In this document: in pieces, positions 1 through 6,067 of the stretch
Layout of the letters: each line of letters begins with the position of its first letter
Numbering within the stretch: position 1 is the stretch's first letter
NCBI GenBank assembly: GCA_021734725.1
Contig: JAIPIM010000254.1
Location: 1 to 6,067 of the forward strand
Direction of reading: 5' to 3'
Origin: Minisyncoccota bacterium
GTDB taxonomy: Bacteria > Verrucomicrobiota > Lentisphaeria > Oligosphaerales > MVZH01
DNA length: 6,067 bases
Made by a program: the position numbers and the translations under genes
Notes under the pieces: model-generated
Databases searched by the model: none
The model's input: only the letters and a program-made list of their open reading frames with translations
Told to the model about the DNA's origin: nothing

Positions 1-4
1 GCCT

Positions 5-60
5 CCATTACCAGCCAGACCATCCTGGTCTGTTTTGTTTTTAACTCACTGGTAATATGG
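5..60. repeat. Imperfect inverted repeat enclosing the terminator
   Basis: CCATTACCAG (5-14) is repeated in inverted orientation as CTGGTAATATGG (49-60). ATTACCAG (7-14) pairs perfectly over 8 bp with CTGGTAAT (49-56), and an outer CC/GG pair is offset by a 2-nt insertion. The arms surround the terminator hairpin and its T-run, so a nested stem could form in RNA of either strand. It could be a small dispersed palindromic element or chance; one copy is seen in the window. Confidence 0.45.
16..42 (+). terminator. Intrinsic (rho-independent) terminator for plus-strand transcription entering from the left
   Basis: A perfect 7-bp stem (CAGACCA at 16-22 with TGGTCTG at 26-32) closes a 3-nt TCC loop and is followed at once by the T-rich run TTTTGTTTTT (33-42). 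Stem, short loop and T-run all fit an intrinsic terminator on the plus strand. On the minus strand the T-run becomes an A-run before the stem and GCTGG follows it, so the site should not work well for the OPT-like gene. It implies a convergent plus-strand gene ending just left of the window. Confidence 0.75.
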
Positions 61-92
61 CACTTCCATTTATTAATACAATATATGTAAGC

Positions 93-115
93 TTTAATAT
101 GTGTGTGTTATTAAA
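93..115. repeat. AT-only inverted repeat with a (TG)n loop, 3' of the OPT-like gene
   Basis: TTTAATA (93-99) and TATTAAA (109-115) form a perfect 7-bp inverted repeat around TGTGTGTGT (100-108). The stem has no GC pair and no T-run follows on either strand, so it would be a weak terminator. It sits about 20 bp beyond the OPT-like stop, in a stretch (61-120) of only about 25% GC. It may contribute to 3'-end formation of the operon transcript or simply reflect AT-rich spacer sequence. Confidence 0.35.
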
Positions 116-135
116 CAGGTCCGCTTAATTAGGGC

Positions 136-2211
136 CTAGAAAGGCGCCATCGATACGGCCGCGTTTATAAGTCGTATGGAAACCGCCCCCATGCCGATGA
201 GTCCCTGACCGACGAAATAGCCTGCGAGCAGGATCGGTGCGGTCTGAAGAAACGGTTTACGGCCGAATCGTTTATGGAAATAATACCGGGCTAGAAGCGC
301 GCCGAAAAGTTCCATGAGAAGCCCGTGCGGCAATCCTTCGCCGAGTCCCCGTGCCATCCCGTAGATGAACATGGTCGGCAGTCCAAATATCGACAAGACA
401 GTGAAAACAACAGTAGAAAACAGGAAGCCGACCCCAATGAATCCGGGATGCCACGATCTTTCGAACAGCGTCACGGCATCTTCACTGCCGGTTGTTGCCG
501 ACCACATAATCATTTGGGAACGTGCGCGCAGGTCCCAGATTTTCTGTGCATATGGATAGAGATCGGAGGGTATAGGCGAGTCCTGCCACAGAAAGCTCCA
601 GAACACAAAGGAAAGCACGAAAATAAGAGGGGTAGTCAGCAACCATGCCTTCACCATGCTTGTGAACTTCGTTCCTGTCAGCTCAATTGTACGGAATTGC
701 TGTGGCATATTGCCATAGTTTTCGATAGGGATCGGGGCAATCCAGGGGGCTACGCCTTTGGCCCCCGACAGTAGAATGAAGGCCTGCCTGACAAAGGGAA
801 TTTCCACATGCTGTCCGGCGATACCGGAGATGCGCGCATTAAGGTACGACACCAGGGGCGTGTACAGAAACGCGAACAGGATCAGAAACGTGATCGGGAA
901 ATCCGGTACCAGATACTTGCAGATGGCAATCATGGAAGCGGCGGCGAGGAAGTAACCGATGAAGCTCAGTTTCATGGACCAGTCGCCGCGGTTGACATTG
1001 GCCGAATACTCCGTAGACGTCATGCGACCGGATGTTTTCCGGCGCTTGGCGCGAATATCGCGGATCGAACGTCGTACCTGCCCCAGCGTCTGGTAGGTGC
1101 TCACTGCCGCGATACCCAGTGCTATACCTATATTTGTGCTGAAGTAGAAATCGACTTTGTTGGCAATTTGTGTATTGACGGTTTCCATGCCCGGTCGCCA
1201 ACTGGTCAGGATGCCGGTGTGATAGAGGACAGGGTTTACAATGAACGTTATAAGGACGGATGAGGCCGACCCGAGAACCGCCCAGAAAGGGATGACGAAT
1301 CCCAGCAGGATGAGGCCGACGTCAATAATAATGCCGGTGGCCGTGGCCGGCAGAATCGAATCGGTCACGCGTGTGAGGTCAAGCCACGGCAGCGGAATGA
1401 CCATGATGGGTTTCTCTAAAAAGGCGCTTGAGACGGCCGGAATACCGACGCGCAGGATGCCAAACGCCAGACCGAGTACTGTACCGGTTGAAAAGGCTGT
1501 CCAGCGCCATGTACGTTCACCTTTTTCACCTTCGACCAAGGCCATAACGCCCTGCGCCCCGACCGGGGCCATGGGAAAGGGCAGGCGTTCGATATCCGAT
1601 GTCAGCCGAAACAGGGCGAATCCCAGAGTGAATCGCTTGATAAAGCCGATGACAGTCATGTAAAACAGCAACAGGATGGGGATTGCCCAGTCGATATGGA
1701 AGAACGTTCGTTTTTCGATGGCGATGGAGTCCGGCGCGGGCGCGTACCAGCCTGGAAACTTACCGTAGAGGCCGACATCCTTGGCGGCATCCGACGTGAC
1801 TAGGTACTGGCGCCAGATCATCTGGCCGAAGGGCCCCCCGGGGATAATGGCATTGCCACCGATCATGGCGCCGGCCACCATCAGGAGTATGACCATTTCG
1901 TTTTTGCTCATGGTACGCAGGGCCCGACGCATAATTTCGGAGAACACAATGACCGTAACCCACGTGGCTGCCTGATTAAGTTGGAGCCCCGCCAACAGAC
2001 CCAGATAGATGGCACCGGGGAACATGAGGAGGCCGCAGAAAAGGGCGCCGGCCACGGACACCCAGGAGAAGCCTTCCCCAAACTCTTTCGGCGTTTCCAC
2101 CAAGTCGCGATACAGCTCAAGTTCCGCATCGAGTCGGGTACCACCTTTGCGCTCGTTCTTTTCCGGAGCGGCGGGCTGGTCGTTTTTGATGCCTTCGTTG
2201 TCGTTACCCAC
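136..2211 (-). CDS. OPT-superfamily-like (oligopeptide transporter-type) integral membrane protein
   Basis: Seen: 691 residues, GTG start, TAG stop at 138-136. The first 45-50 residues are charged and probably cytoplasmic; about 14 hydrophobic segments follow (near 52-76, 81-95, 105-130, 174-191, 238-258, 292-331 as two, 358-376, 414-431, 435-456, 523-541, 589-612, 626-643, 657-680). OPT-like motifs: Y-L-G-L-L-A-G-L-x-L-N-Q at 69-80, L-P-F-P-M-A-P-V-G-A-Q-G at 210-221, a second-half N-A-R-I-S-G motif at 458-463, and a C-terminal G-Y-F-V-G-Q-G-L-I-G at 664-673. Length suits OPT carriers (about 600-750 residues). Known: OPT proteins are proton-coupled carriers of oligopeptides, modified peptides or metal chelates in the cytoplasmic membrane. 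Inferred: peptide uptake or a related role with the permease 9 bp upstream. The motifs are diverged, so this may be one of the planctomycete-type OPT-like families of unknown function (DUF6785/DUF6784-like) with another substrate. GTG is preferred because the next in-frame Met (M63) lies inside the first helix. Confidence 0.8.
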   Translation of the reverse strand: MGNDNEGIKNDQPAAPEKNERKGGTRLDAELELYRDLVETPKEFGEGFSWVSVAGALFCGLLMFPGAIYLGLLAGLQLNQAATWVTVIVFSEIMRRALRTMSKNEMVILLMVAGAMIGGNAIIPGGPFGQMIWRQYLVTSDAAKDVGLYGKFPGWYAPAPDSIAIEKRTFFHIDWAIPILLLFYMTVIGFIKRFTLGFALFRLTSDIERLPFPMAPVGAQGVMALVEGEKGERTWRWTAFSTGTVLGLAFGILRVGIPAVSSAFLEKPIMVIPLPWLDLTRVTDSILPATATGIIIDVGLILLGFVIPFWAVLGSASSVLITFIVNPVLYHTGILTSWRPGMETVNTQIANKVDFYFSTNIGIALGIAAVSTYQTLGQVRRSIRDIRAKRRKTSGRMTSTEYSANVNRGDWSMKLSFIGYFLAAASMIAICKYLVPDFPITFLILFAFLYTPLVSYLNARISGIAGQHVEIPFVRQAFILLSGAKGVAPWIAPIPIENYGNMPQQFRTIELTGTKFTSMVKAWLLTTPLIFVLSFVFWSFLWQDSPIPSDLYPYAQKIWDLRARSQMIMWSATTGSEDAVTLFERSWHPGFIGVGFLFSTVVFTVLSIFGLPTMFIYGMARGLGEGLPHGLLMELFGALLARYYFHKRFGRKPFLQTAPILLAGYFVGQGLIGMGAVSIRLINAAVSMAPF

Positions 2212-2223
2212 GGTATTACCCTA
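2209..2223 (-). promoter_or_regulatory. Ribosome binding site and stop/start junction of the two-gene operon
   Basis: Read on the minus strand, the permease stop TAG (2223-2221) runs straight into GG, giving an AGGG Shine-Dalgarno-like core (2222-2219). It is followed by 7 nt (2218-2212) and the GTG start (2211-2209) of the OPT-like gene. The ribosome site therefore overlaps the upstream stop codon, an arrangement typical of translational coupling. It supports the GTG start, since no better start exists before the first membrane helix. There is no room for a separate promoter in the gap, though one inside the upstream gene cannot be excluded. Confidence 0.65.
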
Positions 2224-5200
2224 TGTGTTGTCCAAGATATTTTGTCCGCGCTCCAGGAGCTGAGCGCGCAATTCGTCCGTGACGGCACGCCACGTGAGGA
2301 ACCGTTTTCTCAACAGACCGATGAATGCATGGCAGCAGCGTTCCCAGGACTCACTGTCTCCACTCCGCCGCGTCATGATTACGGTGGCGACGTTGTCGCC
2401 GGTGTCAGGATAGTGTCGCACAACAATGGTCACAGTCTGGCTGACACCCAGGTCGTAGGGTTTAAGCCAGGTGACGGTTTCGAGGCCGGTTGCAAATGTT
2501 CCGTTTTTCTCTTCCCGTACGAAGCATTGCGGATCGCTGCAGAAGAATTCCCCGGAACTTCCTTCTCCGAAATTTTCGAGCCAGTCCGAGAAGTACGGCA
2601 GGATGGCGATGCGGTCTCGATGATTGAACGTGAAAGGCAGGTCCAGTTCCATCACGTCGCCTTCGGCCGTACTCCGTTTGCGAGCCATCAGGTCGGCGGG
2701 TGCGGCCAGGCGAGCGGCCATTTTGGCCGGAAAAATGCTGGATGCATAGACCACGAGCATGATAATCACGGTGACCAGTACACTGGACAGCGATGAATAA
2801 TTCAGCGTCAGACCGGCGGTCAGATCAAGCATGCGCAGTCCAGTGCCGATACTCTGTGCCAACAGATAACCGCCGACGGCGCCGACGACGGCATACACAC
2901 TGGCTTCAGCGATGAAAAGAGCACGAATGTGCGAGGGCGAGAGGCCGACGGAATTGAACACATAGAGTTCGTTCTGCCGTTCATAGACGCTGCCTCGCAT
3001 TGTATTCAGCACGGTCATGGCGGCAATAATGATGGGTAGGATAAGTCCTAACAGGCCTTCCAGGCTGCGCCGGCGGAACTTGCCGCCATAGAACGCAATG
3101 CCGTCGATCCCATAGTACGTGGGTTCGGCCGACCGTTCGAGGTGAGTGGTGATCATTGCTCTGGCGTCTTTGTAAGCGAGCCCTTGGAACGCGACAGCGA
3201 CCGATGCCGTCATCGTTGTTGACGGCATTGAATCGGACGGTGTGATAATCACGCGGCTTCCCGGCAGGCGCGGGATGTCTTCGGGGACCTGGGTTGTTTC
3301 GTCACTGCTTGTCTGCTGTTGACGCTGGTCCGGACTGAGCAGTCCGAGTACATCCAGCGGCAACAGGGATTCGCCGTCCAGGTCCAGGACAGCGTCCATC
3401 TTGATCCCGTCAAAAATGCCGAGTACGTCGTATTCCCGGCTGCCGACAGTCACGGACACGGGTCCGTTCAGCAGGTCCGATTCACGGATGTTGAGCTCAT
3501 CGGCAACTCGGCGCGGCAGGAAACAGGAGTACTCGGACGTGGTTTTGAACCATCGTTTTGAGGTAATCAGGGCGGTTGAGACGGGAGTAATACGTGTTTC
3601 GTCGGGCGTGAGCCCTAAAACGGCGTTAACCTGCGATTCATAGTCTTTGCCTTCGAATGTACGAATAACGTCATACTCCGCACGCTTCACGGCCTCCCCG
3701 CGCGGCGCGGAAAACGTCCCTCCCCAGTTTCGTGGGACGACCGTATGTTCCTTGCCGTAAAGTTCACGCAGTGGATTCAGCGAGCCGGCGACGTTTCTTA
3801 AATTGCGATCTCGTATAAAGAGACCGGTATAGGGGGCCTTGCCCACGGCGAATTCGACGTCAACCACATTCGTGGTCACAGACGTGAAACACAGCATCAC
3901 AAAGGTGATGAGTATCAGGGTGGCGACGGTCAGCCCCGTTCGAACCGGTCGTCTGCGCATATGTCCCAGCCCGAGTACGAACGCGGTCATCAGCGCTCCG
4001 GCGCGCGAGACATCCGCAACTTCGGCACTTTTTCGCAGGCGCTGCTGAAGCTGTGCAATATTGTAGCGAAAGCGTCCGGCCACGAAGGTGCTGACCATGG
4101 CGGCCAGGGCAAAGGTGACGAATCCCAGGAGAATCATGTAGGAACTTCGCACCAATTCGTAGGCGGGATGGACAACTCGCAATGCCATGAAGAAAACGAG
4201 GAAAATCACGCCTTGATAGCAAATTTGCCATCGTAAGTCGGGGTGTCCTATCAGCAGTTTCTCCAGGAAAACGGCGAATGGGATTGCCAGCAGGAGATAG
4301 AAAAGGATGCCCAGTACAGCGTCCGACGCATTCTTGCGAATCACCGGGTGGATATTGGAACTGTAAGCGAGGGATTCCGAGGCTTTCTGTTTGGCCGGTA
4401 TTATATCCCCTTTTTCGGCAAGGTCTCGCGCTTGTTCAGCGAGTTCAACAGCCTTTCGGTTGTACGAAAGAAGCATGTCGTCAGCCATATTGTATTTTTC
4501 CTGGAGATCCAGGCGACGTGAATTGACCTGCGCCATGCTGACGGCGGCATCCAGTTCGACATTATTTACACTGGAATAATCTGCCGCCAGGTAGCCTGGG
4601 CCCACGATCTCACTGCGATCGTTGATGTGGGCGCCGTCCGCGGGGCCTGCGGCGTTGAGAGCAAAGGCGCGAACGGTCATCAGGTTGGGGTTGTTCAGAG
4701 ATCCTTTTTTGAACGTGAAATAAAGTTTTGTTTCAGGCGGTACATAGCATACATAGGTGCCGGCGGACTGTTCCGTCTTGTTATTTTCTGGGCGGGTCAG
4801 TCCTTTCGTGTCAATGAAATCGAACCCGGCGTAATGTCTGAACGTCGCCGGGTCCGTCATGGGAATGACCTGGACTGGTTTGGCACGAAAGAGGATGGGC
4901 ATGGCCAAGGTGTTGTCATAGGTGGCAATCTTGACGTTTCGGACGCTGTACGGCGCCAGAGGGCCTGACTCCTTCATGGATAGTGTCCACCTGATTTCGC
5001 CGCTGGTCCGGTCGGTTATCGCCGCATCGATATCTATTGGGTTCGCATAGTCTTTCGAAAGCATTTCCCCCCAGACATTGGCGACTCGGAACTTGCCTTC
5101 CCAGTCCGCCGCAACACACAGATCTTTGCCAACGCCCAACGGTGCTTTGTACGGAGTGTTGTCAATTTCGAGCGGACCGATCCTCACAATGGCCCCGGGC

Positions 5201-6067
5201 ATTTCCTGATCCGGCGTGAGATTCTCACCGCCCAGTTTGCTGAGAACCTGGCCTTCGATGGTGTGCAGATCACTCTGGAAGGAAATTGGCGCGACCTTGC
5301 CGTATCCGCGAGCGAACTGACTTGATACGGCGGTCAACAGTTGAGTCAGTGTCTCCAGGTCCTGGAGTGGGGTAGTTTTTTCTTCATCGGCTTGAATGTC
5401 TTTCAGATTATCCGGAGTCAGGATGTTGTCCAGCGTATCGAAAGGGGTGCCCATCCAGCGGCGTGAATCACTGATGGTGGAGAAGGTGAAAGACGGATGT
5501 CCGGCATGAAGGGGGGCCACCGAGTCCCAGTAGAAAAACACGTCTTGCAGTCGGGGAATGTAGGCCAGGCTGCTCGCGTCGCTGGCACGCAGTAGGTTGC
5601 GCGCTCTTCGCACGTCACGGCGTGTTTTGCTGAAATAGGGTTCCGCGGCCACTTCGTCGAGCTTGTCGGCGGCACTGGTTACCTGGTTGAATACTTCCGC
5701 GTCGGCCGGCATACACTGTGAGATGATGTCGGAATCGCCTGCGATCAAGCCGACGTTGCCGGATGCCGCGGTAATATCAATTCCAAGAAACAACTTACGG
5801 GCATGGCGGGCGAGAAAGCGTGAAAGTTCTCGTCGAGCTTTCGCGGCCGCCAGTCGATGTTCAAGCACGTTTACGCGGTCTTTTAGCGTCTCGGCGGTGC
5901 GTGACGGCAGATTATGCGTCATGAGATAGTCACGCCAGCGCAATTTCTGCTTGAGTTGTCCAATAGGGGTGGCGACCATTGCCATGAGCATGGCCTGTTG
6001 TTCCCTGGCCTTATTAAACGCGGTAAAGGTGGGTGCCTCGCCGCCCTGGGCGTCAGTGACGGGCATG
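2221..6067 (-). CDS. Giant FtsX/MacB-type ABC transporter permease, tandem FtsX units, 5' end outside window
   Basis: Seen: an open frame from the right edge to TAG at 2223-2221, at least 1281 residues (numbered from the ATG at 6066-6064). That ATG may be internal, because the frame touches the edge and no signal peptide or anchor follows it. Order: helical/coiled-coil-like 55-95; mixed soluble region 96-285; beta-rich region 290-490; helical pair 500-578; membrane helices near 583-606, 614-632 and 641-664; basic loop 665-709; helix 710-731; soluble domain 732-1000 with a Gln/Ser/Thr-rich linker 911-930; helices 1002-1022, 1045-1070 and 1092-1112; tail 1120-1281. FtsX hallmarks are the E-R-Q-N-E-L loop (1029-1034), G1041, E1054 and F-P-A-K-M-A-A-R (1112-1119). 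Known: such permeases couple a cytoplasmic ATPase to extracytoplasmic work on lipoproteins, lipids or peptides. Inferred: 583-664 is a diverged first FtsX unit, residues 1-580 lie outside the cytoplasm, and the tail lies inside. No Walker motifs are seen, so the ATPase is separate. The substrate is unknown. Superfamily assignment is firm; exact family is not. Confidence 0.88.
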   Translation of the reverse strand, partial: MPVTDAQGGEAPTFTAFNKAREQQAMLMAMVATPIGQLKQKLRWRDYLMTHNLPSRTAETLKDRVNVLEHRLAAAKARRELSRFLARHARKLFLGIDITAASGNVGLIAGDSDIISQCMPADAEVFNQVTSAADKLDEVAAEPYFSKTRRDVRRARNLLRASDASSLAYIPRLQDVFFYWDSVAPLHAGHPSFTFSTISDSRRWMGTPFDTLDNILTPDNLKDIQADEEKTTPLQDLETLTQLLTAVSSQFARGYGKVAPISFQSDLHTIEGQVLSKLGGENLTPDQEMPGAIVRIGPLEIDNTPYKAPLGVGKDLCVAADWEGKFRVANVWGEMLSKDYANPIDIDAAITDRTSGEIRWTLSMKESGPLAPYSVRNVKIATYDNTLAMPILFRAKPVQVIPMTDPATFRHYAGFDFIDTKGLTRPENNKTEQSAGTYVCYVPPETKLYFTFKKGSLNNPNLMTVRAFALNAAGPADGAHINDRSEIVGPGYLAADYSSVNNVELDAAVSMAQVNSRRLDLQEKYNMADDMLLSYNRKAVELAEQARDLAEKGDIIPAKQKASESLAYSSNIHPVIRKNASDAVLGILFYLLLAIPFAVFLEKLLIGHPDLRWQICYQGVIFLVFFMALRVVHPAYELVRSSYMILLGFVTFALAAMVSTFVAGRFRYNIAQLQQRLRKSAEVADVSRAGALMTAFVLGLGHMRRRPVRTGLTVATLILITFVMLCFTSVTTNVVDVEFAVGKAPYTGLFIRDRNLRNVAGSLNPLRELYGKEHTVVPRNWGGTFSAPRGEAVKRAEYDVIRTFEGKDYESQVNAVLGLTPDETRITPVSTALITSKRWFKTTSEYSCFLPRRVADELNIRESDLLNGPVSVTVGSREYDVLGIFDGIKMDAVLDLDGESLLPLDVLGLLSPDQRQQQTSSDETTQVPEDIPRLPGSRVIITPSDSMPSTTMTASVAVAFQGLAYKDARAMITTHLERSAEPTYYGIDGIAFYGGKFRRRSLEGLLGLILPIIIAAMTVLNTMRGSVYERQNELYVFNSVGLSPSHIRALFIAEASVYAVVGAVGGYLLAQSIGTGLRMLDLTAGLTLNYSSLSSVLVTVIIMLVVYASSIFPAKMAARLAAPADLMARKRSTAEGDVMELDLPFTFNHRDRIAILPYFSDWLENFGEGSSGEFFCSDPQCFVREEKNGTFATGLETVTWLKPYDLGVSQTVTIVVRHYPDTGDNVATVIMTRRSGDSESWERCCHAFIGLLRKRFLTWRAVTDELRAQLLERGQNILDNT

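Noticed and set aside
1..90. A plus-strand frame open from the left edge to TAA at 88-90, possibly the tail of a convergent gene.
   Set aside because: It would read through the terminator hairpin and T-run at 16-42, the other two frames are also open at the edge, and only 29 codons are visible, so it cannot be told from chance.
98..109. Short TG dinucleotide repeat as a possible microsatellite or phase-variable tract.
   Set aside because: Only four units, outside any coding or promoter position visible here; more likely just the loop of the AT-rich inverted repeat.
325..1263. Several plus-strand open frames of 140-151 codons over the OPT-like gene.
   Set aside because: They are antisense shadows rich in His, Arg and Gln with no family resemblance, opposite a continuous membrane protein.
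2212..2220. The 9-bp gene gap, GGTAATACC, is a perfect palindrome around one base.
   Set aside because: A one-base loop cannot form an RNA hairpin, and a 4-bp arm is easily due to chance; I do not call it an operator.
1981..2796. A 271-codon open frame on the plus strand across the junction of the two minus-strand genes.
   Set aside because: It lies antisense to the well-supported end of the permease and start of the OPT-like gene. Its translation shows no recognisable domain or membrane pattern, and it crosses a stop/start junction that makes sense only on the minus strand.
3301..3336. Gln/Ser/Thr-rich stretch (residues 911-923) as a possible repeat or frameshift scar.
   Set aside because: The frame is continuous, the codons are mixed rather than repeated, and a flexible linker in the extracytoplasmic domain explains it.

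Overview
The window holds two genes on the minus strand and a short AT-rich tail. It looks bacterial: coding is dense, the intergenic gap is 9 bp, there is a GTG start, and the base composition of the coding part is moderate. The combination of an oversized FtsX-type permease and an OPT-like membrane protein resembles what I recall from Planctomycetes/PVC-type and related uncultivated lineages such as Hydrogenedentes. That placement is from memory of protein style only; no rRNA or marker gene is present.

Layout, in the direction of transcription (right to left). (1) 6067-2221: a very large ABC-transporter permease of the FtsX/MacB superfamily, at least 1281 residues. It runs to the window edge, so its true start and probable first membrane anchor are missing. 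It reads as two tandem FtsX-type units: a large extracytoplasmic region of about 580 residues plus three membrane helices, then a classical unit of one helix, a 270-residue extracytoplasmic domain and three helices, then a 160-residue cytoplasmic tail. (2) 2211-136: a 691-residue polytopic protein with the hallmarks of the oligopeptide transporter (OPT) superfamily. It starts with GTG 9 bp after the permease stop, with a Shine-Dalgarno-like AGGG overlapping that stop, so the two are probably co-transcribed and translationally coupled. (3) 135-1: an AT-rich intergenic tail. It contains an intrinsic terminator oriented for plus-strand transcription, which implies a convergent gene just left of the window, and two inverted repeats.

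How the genes may work together: the permease has no ATPase domain in the visible part, so it needs a separate ATP-binding subunit, probably encoded upstream outside the window. FtsX/MacB-type exporters usually act on envelope substrates (lipoproteins, lipids, peptides, or cell-wall hydrolase control) rather than as ordinary importers, while OPT-type proteins are secondary carriers that take up peptides or metal chelates. Tight coupling of the two suggests a joint envelope or peptide-handling system. The substrate cannot be read from sequence. I saw no CRISPR array, tRNA, rRNA, insertion sequence or phage gene.
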